From positions 44,280,118 through 44,344,117 of the forward strand of contig CM050653.1 in the NCBI GenBank assembly GCA_027574665.1: a DNA stretch of 64,000 nt, read 5' to 3'. This document shows positions 38,001 through 50,969 of this stretch, one piece after another. How positions within the stretch are numbered: the first letter of the stretch is position 1; each line of letters starts with the position of its first letter. Below the pieces are notes generated by a model, which saw only the letters and a list, made by a program, of their open reading frames with translations, did not search any database and was not told the DNA's origin. The stretch is from Rhynochetos jubatus. Taxonomy: Eukaryota; Chordata; Aves; Eurypygiformes; Rhynochetidae. Made by a program: the position numbers and the translations under genes.

Positions 38001-41000
38001 GTTTATTTTAAATTCTTTTAAATGATTATATTTTACTTGCATATAAAGAACTAGATCTTTCTGCTGGTAATCCTTTTATATGGATTCAGTTTTTAATTTT
38101 TTTAATGGTTTATTCAACACATTTTGACATATGTATGAACAATTCTTTGCAATATCTTGTATGAATATGCGTATTCCAAGTTACCTGAAACCTCTCACCT
38201 CACAAATAAAACAGAAGGGATTAAGTCAGAGGACACTCATAAAGATAAACAAACTGGAATCTGAATACAACAGAAAATGTCCAAACCCCTTCTGAAAGCT
38301 CCAGCTACAGCTGAATAAATTTTTGTTAAACTTGAAGTGGTTTTAGACAATTTTTCTATTAATTTTCACAATACCTATTCCATTAAATACATATATAGGA
38401 TTGTTTAATAAATGAAACAGTGTTAAGTATGTAAATGAGACACTTTTTTTACCATGATCTCTGCTTAAACCTTCCTCTTTTGAGATAACTACTAAAATAG
38501 GTCACAGTATAAGAATAGTATAGCAAGCAACCTAGGGACTGGATTCTGTTTGCAAACTGAGTGGTATAAATCCATCCTAACACTGTTGATTCCATTGGTT
38601 TATCTTAGATTAAACTATATTGTTATTAATGAACATGCATCTACTGCAGATGAGATATTAATTCCTCCAAAGCCCTAACACCAACGAGCAGGCTGTAGCT
38701 GGCAAAAACCTAGACAATGGTAGAAAATGCCCACTTTCTTCTATTTCATCTACAATTTTCCTTGAAACCTGTACTGCAGAAGTGTCTGACCTTTCAAGCA
38801 TATGGATGCCAAATCTTACAGGAGGTACACAGGAGACATATATCTTCTGCCTTCCTCTGCCAGATAACAATGTGTGCCCATCATGGAGCTGCAGCCACCC
38901 CCTGTCCCATAACTGGCATACGGCCTCATCCTGTTTCAACGTACGCACTCATTTTTGTTACGTGGGTGGATGAGCACTTATCGCATATTGGGGATGCCCA
39001 GGTTTCTGCAGCTCTATCACATAGAAGTTTGGTCATGTTGCAGGGAGAAGGGTTGATGAGCCCTTGGGAAAGACAATGAGTGCTAGAACAGTTTAAATTA
39101 CTTAAGCCTTGCTTTCTGATTATGTCTCAGGAGTCGCTGGGGACTAGGTCATGTAGTATAAGAAATGATTGTACAGAAGGGATCAGATAAAAGGACCGTT
39201 TTAAAAGGCAACATCCTTGGACTGCTCCAAGAATGATATGCCATGGGTACTCCTTGTCCATTCTAGGCAGCTGTGTCCTGGGGCATAATCCGTCTGGGGA
39301 TCTTGTTTCTTAATCAAAATCTACTTCTTTCCTAGGAGGCTAATAATGTAACAATAATTATTTTAAAAGGCTTTTAATGCTGGGGGATTTTTTATTTGCA
39401 ATTAATGTCTTCTTCTGGTTCAGTGCAAGTTTGATTACTTCTTACACCATTTACTAAATATAAGGAGCAAAAACTAAGTCAAAGGTTTTGGTTTTAGTGA
39501 TATTTGACAGCTGGAAGAATGCCAAGGCTAGCAACTGCCAAGCAGAGGCAGTTCTGAATAGATTTTTTTTTTAATTGATTTTTGTCAAAAAATCTTTCAT
39601 AAATCATTTGCTTTGAGGAAGCTGAAGCAAAATATTTTTCTCCCATCAAATTTAACAAAATATAGTTTATTAGTTAAAAATCCTTTCTCCTTAGAAAATT
39701 CAGATTCTTTAAACTTTTTACGTTTAGTTAGCTTTGAAATGAGGAAAAAAGGCACAGTACCTAATTAATCTTTCTTCAAAATCCTGTCTCGTTACAGAGC
39801 CTCATGAGTGACCTCGGAGATAGCATATGCTTTTCTCCCACCAAGGATGCATACTACTGCAGGGTGCAGTTATTAAGCTTCGTTCTCATTGTACAGGTAT
39901 TCATAATGATATAATTTTCAATCATAGCTTTATGCAACATCACAGAATGTGATGGGGCTGCATTAATACATAGCAGTCACGAATCAAACCAGGCGCTTAT
40001 CTCTTACATCCTTCGAGTATTACTGAAGAATCCTTCATATAGTTTGTCATCAGCTTTAATACAAGTGGGTAACTTTGCATGAATAATCAAACCTTCCTGA
40101 TACTAATTCCAAAGTTCATGAGGAGGCAGTCAAAGCAGTACCAGGGTGCATATCAGGCTGAGCATTCAAGATATGTCTGAGCAGAAAAGCAAAATTGCAC
40201 AAGAAATGTGCAAATGTCTGGAAGATTTTTATGATGGGAAGAAATACTGAAGAATGTGATACTTCAGATAAGCTTTTTTTTCTGATAAAAAGAATTTCCC
40301 TGGTGTCTGCCTTCATTTATCCTTGTATTCTCCGAGTGTGTGTTTTTTACAGTCTCTTTGTTGCTGCAATGCTAGTTGATTGAAATTCTCAATTTGTAGG
40401 TCTCCTTGAACATGTTTATTCAGGAGATGAGGCTTGCACAATACACTTGTATGAGGCAATCCCATCGCATCAGCCTTCATTATCATTTTTAGATTGTCTA
40501 ACTGGGATACTTGTCAGTGATTGCTGTGGTTCCCCTGCTCCCACAAAAGGGCCTCGATTGTTGCGTGCCGATCTTTGATACTACATTGGCCTTAGCTTTA
40601 CCATGATGTCTGAATTAGATGAGCATTGGGTGTGCCATAACTGCAACCTTTCTCCACTAATTTAATAGGATGTTTTGAGCACAGAAGCTGAGGTTTTTCT
40701 TCCTGTGAATATGTGATACAGCTGTTTTGTTTCTCCCCATCCCCCAGTGTATTTTTTTTTAATTAAAATACCATCTTTACTATCTATTTCAAGCTCATAA
40801 TTTTATGCACGAGACACAGCTTACTGCACTGGTCTGCTTCAATGGAGGATACAGTGTCAGAGCTATTTTCATATTTTCCACAGCTGGATGATGTGTCTAT
40901 CTATTCTTCTCTGCTACATTGCATGTCTTTGAATCTATCATGAGTCATTTTTTTCTAATGTGGAAACTAATTAACATCTTGGGAACAGATTGCTTGCATT

Positions 41001-44000
41001 GTCTTGATATTTTTTAAAGTAATCAGATGCTGTAATTACTGTGTATACAGTTCTTTTTGCCTGTAGATTGTCAGATAGCACCCCCCATCACTTTAACAGC
41101 ATAAAGTTCATTTAAATAGTAAAAGATGAGGCAAATTTGTTTGGGAGTCTTTGAATGTAATAGGAAGAAAGATCTGTTCTGAAGGCACAAACAAACCAAA
41201 CCTAATTCAAATCATTCATGCTAGAATACTTCATTTCTTTCCTTTCAGTGCTACTATTCTTCATTTAAAATTCTCCTACCTTTAATTATATTCTTTTTGT
41301 TTAATATTTATCATGCACAGGCTAGTTCTCGGTGTTGGTTTCCTGCAAAATAGATCTAGATCTTCAGTAATTACATGCCTGGTGAAACCTGTATTTATTG
41401 GTCCTTGTTGTCTATACCATTGTCTACTTTGATTAGATTGTTTCTAGTGCCTTGTTTCTTCTGATTTTTCCTAAGAAGCTAAACAAACTGGGTTGCTATT
41501 AAGAAAATAAGACAGCTCATTTTTAATTACTTTTTAGGTGATAAGATGAAATAAGTGTTCTCTGAGATCTGGTTTAAAAACATGAACACCTTTATAAGAA
41601 ATCAGTTAAATCAACTGTCTCTCCTGCTAGCCATTGTGGGTCATTTTTTCATAGGCAGATTTTCTTATGGGCAGTGTCCTGCTTACGGAGTCCACCATAG
41701 TGCCATGCAGCACCTTTTGGATGAGAGGGACTTGTTATACCAGACTTTCATCTGTGCCTTTCTGAGGTCTGTACGCACTGTGTCATGTTTTAATCATCAC
41801 TCTTGGCTATAGCATGTTCCAAACAGCTAAGATAGATTTTCTCATGAGAGGTATTAAAAAAAGATAAGGAAGAGAGAATTCGGTGGGATGTGTCACCTGT
41901 TACAATGCCAGACACATGCACAATGAAAAGTGCTTGATTTGAAGATGGTACTTGCATTAAATAAAAAAATAAGATTATAGTCTTGCTTCATGCAAATGCA
42001 ATATTTAATTAATGACATTTTGTTACATTGTTTTTCCTTGTCATAGTCTATGACTATTCAAAATATTTTTTCCTATAACCATGTAAGTTCTTTTCAATTA
42101 CACGATGATGAATACCATAATATTTTGTCCTAAACTTTCAGCTCAGTATGTTGTATATTACACAGCTGTGGCTGAAATCATAAAGTGATATAAAATTATT
42201 ATGTCTGCAAACTATATCTTGTTTTATTGATTTTGTTTTTTTCTTGACTTTTACTGGTCATGGTGGACCACTATTAAATAAGAACTGTATATCAATGACC
42301 TTTGAGGTCTGTGTGAACTGTTTATTAGTGTCAGGGGAACATAATAAAATATATATTTCCAATAGAAAACCTTCTTTTACGCCCTTCACTCAAGACAAAG
42401 TGTAACATTGGTGCCACACAGGAAATAAGGAAAAAAATGGATTAGCCAGGGCAACCAACCTTGGGAGCTTTCAGAAGTCCAGGTGTCATTAACAAGTCTA
42501 GGTATGTGCCAGCCAAAGAAAGGAGAGACTCGTGGCTTGTTTTGTGTATTTGTTTGGTTGCCTTTCTGTATTTCAGGAAACATTTAAATGAAGAAACAGT
42601 TAGCGGTCTGTGAATTAAAAGACTAGGCCACATAGTGCTTAGGATGTTGGTTGCTGAGTTAGATAAGATGGTAGCATGAGGTTTGAGATAAGTTAATTGC
42701 TGACAGTGGACAAAAAAACCTTACTGTTGTGTATGGGGAAAAGAAGTGGAGCAGGGCAGTCATGCAAAAAGAAATCACAGCCAAGGACAGAACAGCCTGA
42801 GGAAGCAACTGGAACTAAGAATCAACAGGGAAATGTGAGAGGACCAGGAACCAAGGCTCGGGGCTGGGAAAATTGGAAAACAAAGTCCAGGATAGGTTTT
42901 ACAGGCAAAGGAAGAAATCCAGTTAAGACAGGTGTAATGAAAGGAGACAGAGGCAAGGATTGCAAATGGTTCAAGTGGGCTGTGTGGCCAAGATGCTTGT
43001 TGTCAGGTCTCAGTACTCTTGTACAAAGTGGGAATTACAGAGAAAAGGTCCTTCATCCCAGCCTCAGTCTCATCTGTTGTTTACTCATGCCAAGTCATCA
43101 CCTAGCTTGTGTTCCCTCCTGAACATAGGCTTAACAGCAATTAAAAGGCTGGATGGCTTTAATTTTACAGTGTCTTCTGATATCAGTAAGAAACAGATGA
43201 TACCAGAAACACAACTGTCTCCACAGAACATTTTTGTGAGGGTCATTTTCATTAAAATTTTGTTTCTTTCCATGTAAGAGGCAGGAGCTTCAACTACAGG
43301 ATGTGCCATATGGAAAGCAGACAGCTGGAGACCCTGAGTTTTGCCAAATCCAAGGTACTCTGACCTGCTGCAGAGGCTGATCAGGGACCATGAGGGGCAA
43401 CCAGGAGGTACTTGAAGTCTACCTCAGCTCTAAACAAGCTTCACAGGAATCTTTCTGTCTTCGTAAAGCAATTTTGACAAATTAGCAATCTCCGGACAAG
43501 AATAAGCAGCCCTTCAACCCCTCAAACTACACATCAGATTTGAAAGTAATTCTATATCCATGCAGTTTCTACTGGAATGGAGTTGGTATCAGGTACAATG
43601 CTGCTGGACTTCAATTCATTAGTGCCACTGCTGGAAGCCAGTACTGACTGGAATGAAAACCCAAACTACTGTAATGCATTGCTGGAGTGTGTTTTAACGA
43701 TGATGAGATTATTTATCTTCTGCTAAACTCTAACAATTTAGCTGAGTGCAATTTGATCAGTTTGGATGGTACCTCCCTGACAGCCAAAACCCAACGCTTT
43801 TTATAAAACACAGTGTTCTGGGTGATGCTGCCCTGTGCCTTATTCACAATATTGTATACACTCCAGAGTCTGAGATGACTGTTTTGGACAAACAGGATAA
43901 ACATGTTATCTGATATTTGTATTCTGAAGGGCAGATGGATGAATGAATGTTCCTTTGGGAGCACACTTGATTTCTGTGCTGGTAAAGGAGGCTAATATGG

Positions 44001-46147
44001 AAAATCTTGTATTACATTGCTTTTTTTCTCCATTTCTTTCTTGAGTTGTGGTCTTCTTTTTTACTGTCATTATTTTCTTCAATACTGATTTCAGTCCAGT
44101 GACCATATATACGTACTTAAGTGTGAATTACAAAGAAATATTTTATAAAGTAATTAGTATTTCTGGTGGTTTAGAAATTGAAAAATAATTGATTGGGAGA
44201 AGTAGACAGAACCTATTTCTTTCTCAGTCTATTGGTCTTCTAAGAAAGCACTAGCTAGAAATATTATTTTGCTGGGGTTTATACATTTTAAACAGAGGTA
44301 AAAGAAATGTCATTTTTTTTTCCTTTCACGAATGGGTGAAGAAAACTGCTATGAGGAGGAGTCACAAGAACTAATTGATCCAAACAGCAGAAGGAGAAGC
44401 AAGGTTAGCCATCTTCTCTCAAAACTGGTCTGCTTTGTCCTATGAGTGTGCCCCAGCTAATAGTCATATTCATACAGATCTTAAACTTGTTTTCAACAGC
44501 TGTTAGAGAAGAAAGTGTAGAAATGGGAGCATTCACTTTGAGTTTCCTGGCCCCCTCATTAATGAATTGCTCCACCACTTCTCAATGGAATGTAAGAGAC
44601 ATTCCTCCTTTTCCCAGTCTGAAGCTATCACTGTTGCTGCACAGTTGGAAACAACTGCTTTGGTCTAGCTGAGCGGCAGCTGCTTTGAATGGTGGGTAAA
44701 GGGTTTGCTGTGTCAAGTTTGACTGCTCGGTGTCTAGTGGGTTTGGGACAGAAGTCTCAAAATGACAAAACCACTATGTCTTGTATTGAACCTCCTGTGA
44801 TTAACTGTACCCTGCCACTGACCCAGTGGGCTCTGATGGACTGTAGGATTGGACTGCAGGTTACCAGGTTTCACGTATGTTAAAAAAGTGACCTTTTAAC
44901 CTATGGACCTCTGTCGCTTGCCTCTACGCTTTGCTGTGCCTTTTCTGGGTTTTAAAACGGTCTGCAGATAGGTTAATATACCTGTCGTCTTTCCCCCGTG
45001 AGATTTATGCCTGGTCTTTCAGCACTCTCTCCAGTAATACCGCTCACATTTTATGATTTTGATTCCCTCATATTGTAGATTTAGTTTTATTTTTCTGTAG
45101 ATGTTCCCTGGAGTCAAAACAGAAGGAAGGGGAAATCTTTGCTGTAAAAATCTCATATTTATGAGGCTTACAATGACAGGGAGGGGGAAGAGCCTTAAAA
45201 AATAACTCCAGTTGTTTCTAAACCTTTTTCATATTTTAAAATTATCTGTAGAACACAGGTTTGCATCTACAAAACAAATTAAAAAATCTTGTGATGTTGT
45301 TGTTAATAAAGCAGGTGGCTCATCTCTCAAAATCCCATTTTAGCCAGGCAGTGATTTTCAATGAAACCTGACATGTTCATTTTTGCCAGACGTACAGCCT
45401 CCAAGGCCTGTTGAAAGTCATCTGAAGAAAAGCTTTCTTAATAGATCAGTTTTCTTTGCTGAAGCTGTAGCATCTCCTGTATTTATAGAGATTTGATTCT
45501 TTTACATCTGTGCTAGTTGGGCAGCAAGCTAACTCTGGTGACATAGATTAACAAAGTAGGTTAGTTATACAACATTGAAGAATGCTATATCCTGGAGACC
45601 ATTTAGTGAGCACCTTTATATATTGACAACTATATTTTCATTTTTCCATTTATTATAGAGAATTAATCCTCAGGAATCTATTGACATAATTGATGTCAGC
45701 CAGGGAATTGGAGCCAGCCTTACAAGTATGCTAATTATCACTGCAGATGATAGAGAGCACTGGGACAAATCCACATCCAGTTTGAATCCATTGACTTCTC
45801 TGAGCTCATAGAGGATTTTGCATGTTAATCACATGAATTTTGTTCAAAAATGCTTTTCAGTCTCCTGGTTCACATTTTATTAGAAAAGACAGTCTGCTAG
45901 CTTCTCATTAAGATACTCTGCTTAACAGAATGGATAAGCAGTCATACTTTTTGAACAAGTGTGGCTATTTACTTATAAGTCTGTGAGCAGAATAATAATG
46001 CCTTAAGAAATTTTGATGAAAGGCATTGCTTTTGTGGTCTTGCTTCCAGCACAGAATGAGAAAAGGATGTTTTTGATTGAGCTCAGCTATGTTTTTAATC
46101 TAAAAAAAATAAGCACTGATTTTATTTTGTTCTTAACCTCTCCACAG
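32047..46147. other. Long AT-rich non-coding stretch
   Basis: About 14 kb without a recognised transposable element, RNA gene or convincing exon. Minor features are an alternating TA tract near 34920-34938, a short CA tract near 34955, and many small homopolymers. The longest frame is a 141-codon plus-strand one at 42697-43122. It starts at a non-ATG codon, is Lys/Gly/Gln-rich because the strand is purine-rich, and matches nothing known. Confidence 0.5.
34920..34967. repeat. Alternating TA and CA low-complexity tract
   Basis: Two alternating purine-pyrimidine runs lie close together: a TA-rich run of 19 bases at 34920-34938 and a CA-containing run of 17 bases at 34951-34967. This is typical vertebrate microsatellite-like DNA. 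Confidence 0.8.
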
Positions 46148-46252
46148 TCTTGGTTTAGTGAGTTTAGCTTTTCAAGAACTACACCAGAGTGTGTCATACC
46201 CATCTCCCTCTGGACTTCAAAACTTGCAGTGGCATCAAGCTTTACCCACCAA
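46148..46252 (+). other. Candidate internal exon, 105 bases, directly upstream of a CR1
   Basis: The segment is preceded by a pyrimidine-rich tract ending CCTCTCCACAG and followed by a consensus-like donor (CCAA|GTAAGT). It is exactly 35 codons long and open in phase 0, and the upstream frame is open from 46013. The translation (containing FSRTTPECVIPISLW) is not recognised. It ends about ten bases before the CR1 similarity begins. Either the CR1 inserted just inside the following intron, or the segment is a diverged 5' extension of the CR1 with accidental splice signals. Confidence 0.22.
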
Positions 46253-46261
46253 GTAAGTTTC

Positions 46262-47721
46262 AACCATTTATCAGCAGTCCTGGCTAACTGGGGAGGTCCC
46301 AGTTGACTGGAGGTTAACAAATGTGACACCCATCTACATGAAGGGCCAGAAGGAGGATCCAGGTAACTGCAGGCCTGTCAGTCTGACCTCAGTGCCAGGG
46401 AAGGCTATGGAGCAGATCCTTTTGTGTGCCATCACACAGTGTGTACAGGACAACCAGGTGATCAGGCCCGGACAGCATGGGTTTGTGAAAGGCAGGTTCT
46501 GCCTGATGAACCTCATTTCCTTCTATGACAAGGTGACCCACTTAGTACATTAGGGAAAGGCTGTGGATGTCTGCCTAAGTTTTAGGAAAGCCTTTGACAC
46601 TGTTTCCCATGGCATTTTCCTGAAGAAACTGGATGCTCATGACTTGGATAAGTGGGTTTTTTGCTAGGTGAAACACTGGCTGGCTGGCCTGGCCCAAAGA
46701 GTTGTGAATGGAGTTAAATCCAGCTGGCAGACAGTCACAAGTGGTGTTCCCCAGGCTCAGTGTTAGGGCCAGTTCTGTTTGCTGTCTTTATCACTGATCT
46801 GGATGAGGGGATCGAGTGCACCCTCAGCAAGTTTGCAGACAACAACAATTTGGACAGGAGTGTTTATCTGCCTGAGGGTAGGAAGGCTCTTTAGAGGGAT
46901 CTGGACAGGGTGGATCAATGGGCTGAGGCCAATTGTATGAGGCTTAACAAGGGCAAGTGCTGGGTCTTGCATCTGGGCCACAACAATCCCCTGCAATGCT
47001 ACGGGTTTGGGGTTGACTGGCTGGAAAGCTGCCCAACAGAAAAGGACCTGGGGGCGTTGGTCAACAGCAGGTTGAATATAAGCCATCAGCGTGCCCAGGT
47101 GGCCAAGAAGATCAGTGTCATCCTGGTCTGTATCAGGAACAGTGTGGCCAGCAAGACCAGGGAAGTGATGGTCCTCCCGTACTTGGGTGTACACTGGTGA
47201 GGCCACACCTCGAATCCTTGGCTCAGCTTTGGTGCCCCTCACTACAAGAAAGACACTGAGGTGCTGGAGCGTGTCCAGAGAAGGGCAACAGAGCTGGGGA
47301 AGGGTCTGGAGCACAAGTCCTGTGAGGAGCGGCTGAGGGAGCTGGGGGTGTTCAGCCTGGAAAAGAGGAGGCTCAGGGGAGTCCTTATTGCTCCCTACAG
47401 CTACCTGAAAGGCTCAGGAGGTTGCAGAGAGGTGGGTGTTGGTCTCTTCTCCCAAGTGACAATTGATGGGACAAGAGGAAATGGTGTCAGGTTGTACCAG
47501 GGGAGGTTTAGTTGGGATATTAGGAAAAATTTCTTCGGTGAAAGGGTTATCAGGCAGTGGAATGTGCTGCCCAGGGAAGTGGCAGAGTCATCATCCCTGC
47601 AGGTATTTGGGACATACGGACAAAGGACATGGTTTAGTGGTGGACTTGGCAGTGCTTAGTTGATGGTTGGACATTATGGTCTTAAAGATCTTTTCCATCC
47701 TAAAGACTCTATGATTCTATG
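46262..47721 (+). mobile_element. CR1 LINE, 1.46-kb copy with a dead reverse transcriptase
   Basis: A 5'-truncated CR1 in plus orientation that keeps much of the ORF2 reverse transcriptase and the 3' end. Recognisable blocks in order: EDPGNCRPVSLTSVPGK (fingers, from about 46350), QHGFVKGR, KAFDTVSH (about 46590), TSGVPQ (46735-46754), the catalytic-box remnant FADN (46832-46843), LNKGKCWVLHLG, and the C-terminal ERVQRRAT and LEKRRLRG blocks. It is inactive. There are TAG stops at 46551 and near 46674, and a one-base loss right after the SGVPQ codons (CCCCAGGCTC where the family has an extra G) that shifts the frame. The second catalytic Asp is Asn, a CAG-like codon became TAG near 46891, and a TGA lies at 47198. 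The element ends with CTATGATTCTATGA, the CR1 tail. Confidence 0.97.
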
Positions 47722-50700
47722 ACCTTGTCAATTCACAGTGCTTGGTCAACAATACCTGTCTTTGATAGAAGGATGTAGTACGTCAAGTAGATGCTATGGA
47801 ATAACTTCAGGTTATAGATGTCTTGATTTAGTCTCTTAAATATAGACACGTGGTTCCATTTGATATGCTTTGCAGTGTTCCCTGTCCTCCAGCTGCTGGT
47901 CCCAGGACTGTGGACTCCCATTGGCCTTGACTCATCTCTGCCATCACTGTGGAGATATCTTTGATAACATACTCAAATGGTGCTAGATGCTGATGTGTAG
48001 GTAACAGATGCAAAAATCCCTTGTTCAGAAATACAGCCAAACTGAGCATCTAAAAATTTAACATTACTCAAAGGTTACAGTCTTTTATTGTTTCTTTTAT
48101 CATGTGGTTTTTTTCAGGGCATATATGTATATTTTGTCATAAATTCTGGATTTTTAAATAGTCTTCTTTATGTTTTGATGTTCAAACCAGGAGGATATTA
48201 TCTTCTACCTTTCATTCGAATTCATTTTGAGCATGGTACAGACATAGAACTTTTGGAGGCAAATATGGATATATTGAAAGGTGAAGAAGCTACAGCTTTC
48301 CCTCTCTTGGGGTGCTACTTGATAGCACCTTAGCCTTTATGTGGGGGCTTCTTTGCAGCTCCCAAATCCAAACTGCGCTTGAATCCACAACTTGTGTTTA
48401 ACTACCTGAGACTTTCTGATCCCCAAAGTGCTGTCAGACACCTACAGCTTGCTATTTATTTATTTATTCGTTTTGTTTTACAGTAATTGCACAAGGAAAT
48501 GTAGTTCTCATGTAAGGACCTCGGCTGATTACAAGTCCTGCTTACTCACAGAAAGGTAATTTACTGCCTGCAGGGCAGGATTCAGGTATACCCAGGACTT
48601 CCTGGGTAGCTAAATGGATCATTCCATTCCAGTGCTCATTCACTTGCTGGCTTCTCTCAGACTGCTTGCAAAAGCACTTATCCTGCAAATGCTTACTCGT
48701 GTAAGTAATAATACTCTAATTAGAAAGTAAGTGGTTGGAGACATTAGGATATTTTAAAGTGAGTAAGCACTTGCAGGGCAAAACCCAAGGGCATCAGAAA
48801 TGGTGATAATTTTGTGCATAGTACATTGTCTATTTTTATCTGGAAGTCTAGATCTTTACATAACTTTTTATTAAACTGTTTGAGATCTTCCCTTCCTAGA
48901 CCAGTCAGGGAGCCCAATGGGCAGACATTCTTATGCTTCAAAGCCTTTTCTAATGAATCCCTTTTAAAGTGAAATGAAACATTAGCCTGAATTATAGCTG
49001 TGATCTGCTTCTAAGTTCCTTTTTAAGCAATAAATTATATCCTTTCAGTGACTGTGTCCTTTCTTCTGTCCCCCTGCATATCACTTCAAGCTTATCAAAT
49101 AACTGCTTTAACGTATGTTGGCATTCAGGTTCATTAGTTGTCCTTTTACAATAAGATTGTTTACAAATGTCATCTCAGCGCCTACCAACTTACATGAAAG
49201 TGTGCTTTTTCATCTGCAAGGGTGAAGAAGACAATGAAGATGTGCCCATACAGGGACAGCTTTGCCACAAAGACTGAAAGATAGTCATCAAAGCAAAAAG
49301 ATCGCTAGTTTGCTGAGTGGAGGACTCTGAATGACCCAGGCAGACATTAACTGCTATGTATATGCTTGACTTGCTGCTGCTTCTATTACCACTCTTTTTA
49401 ATAGTACTCTGACTGCCTTTAAAAACAAGCCCCTGGTAAGAATGCTTTCATATCTCAAATGGTTCTTATGATTTTACTCTTCAGCTATTTTCTTCCTTTA
49501 GCAGTTTATAAAGACTGTTTAACTCAAACTCCAGAAACATGAAAGCAAAGGGTGATGTTCTGCCAAACCCTGTTCTTAAATGGTGTATTTATGCAGCTGA
49601 TAATGAATACTTTAAGGCATGGTAGCTAAAAAAAAATCCCCACCTAATATAAGTAGGCATGCTTCCAGTGATTTCGGGACTTACATTAGGGATGAATTTA
49701 ACTGTCTGTTTTCACTCAGGACTGGGAAATGGAGCAGGTTTCATTGACATTAGGTGTTGGGCTGAGACCTAGAGTAAAATAGCTTTTCCTAGTCTACTCA
49801 TGACCAGAATTACCTCACTCTATTTCCAGCTTTATTGCTTTGCAGAAGCATTAAAACTCTGATATAAAATGTTCACTAGGTGTAACTGTCTTGCCTGGTA
49901 TTTGATCATTTTCCTACCTCAACAACTTTTAAAGACATTGTTCACCCACAGACATTTTAATCCTCTTTTACATGAATAAAAATCTTAAACCACTAATACA
50001 CACACTTTTCTACATAAAAATACTAACAGTAGGCCATAAAATGCTTGTTCAATTGAATCATAATGTGCAATGCAAGAGTTAATCTCCAAGTTAACAAAAC
50101 TTTTAGTCCTGCCCACTTGGTATGCCAGGGAAACATAGGTACAGATCACCTCAGATAGTTAAAGTAGCAATGCTTCCTTTATATTTGTAGAAATACACTG
50201 CACAGGAGTTTAAGGTTTGGTGAGAACAGATAGCTTGGGCTGCCAGGCTGATGGTTGGACTTCGCATGCTGTGGGCTCCTTCTACTTTCTTTTTTCTTAG
50301 ATGTGAAACAAGTATGATTTTAATAATTTTCTGTTATTCTTTTTCAGTTACTGCACATATGTATTTTTTTTTCTCTCCTACAAACCTTCCATTCTGTCCT
50401 GTGTTCTCCCTCTTTAAATAGATATCAGAGGTATGAGGTGATCACGTGGGAGTAAGGCACACCCTTACAGCTGAAATAATATTTTCACGTAATTTGAAAA
50501 TTGTTAAATTGGGGTTGCAATAAAAATCTACCAATGCTAGGAAATTATAATCTCATCATAATAGCTAGAATTCAGAGTGTATCATGTCATCATTTTGACC
50601 TTGCTCTTCAGATAATCAGAAATTCCTGTGTGAATTGTAACCTTTAAAAAAAGGTTTTAAAATCTTTGTAAAAAATAAGATTTTTAATTTACATTCCTAC

Positions 50701-50956
50701 TAACGCAGTGTCAACATGAAACAAGAAAGATGTAAGGGAATGGCTATTACTGGCATTCTCTTAAAAACAAAAGTCGTATCAAATGAAATAATGTATTAAT
50801 ACATCATAAGCAGACAAACTTGAATCATTGATCAAAGAACACATATTAATGAGCGGAGAAAAATTCACAGCATACCTGTCATTTTAACAGCATAAAGGAA
50901 ATTTCAGGAACATAAAATCCTTAAGTGATTTCTTTAAAAAATACCAAACAAACATT
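47722..50956. other. AT-rich non-coding stretch
   Basis: No repeat or gene was recognised. A short TTTA array lies at about 48453-48470. An 81-codon plus frame at 48088-48333 follows a T-rich TTTTTTCAG acceptor-like site, but it is hydrophobic, unrecognised and lacks a good donor. Confidence 0.5.
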
Positions 50957-50969
50957 CCCCCCCCCCCCC
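50957..50969. repeat. C13 homopolymer
   Basis: Thirteen consecutive C bases, the longest C run noticed in an otherwise AT-rich window. It is prone to slippage and to assembly or sequencing length error. Confidence 0.9.

Noticed and set aside
46763..47314. 183-codon minus-strand open frame
   Set aside because: It is the antisense of the CR1 ORF2 region. The stop-poor antisense frame is a by-product of the CR1 codon composition.
47261..47659. 132-codon plus-strand open frame as a gene
   Set aside because: It is the C-terminal ORF2 remnant of the CR1 copy, recognisable by ERVQRRAT and LEKRRLRG blocks, not a host gene.
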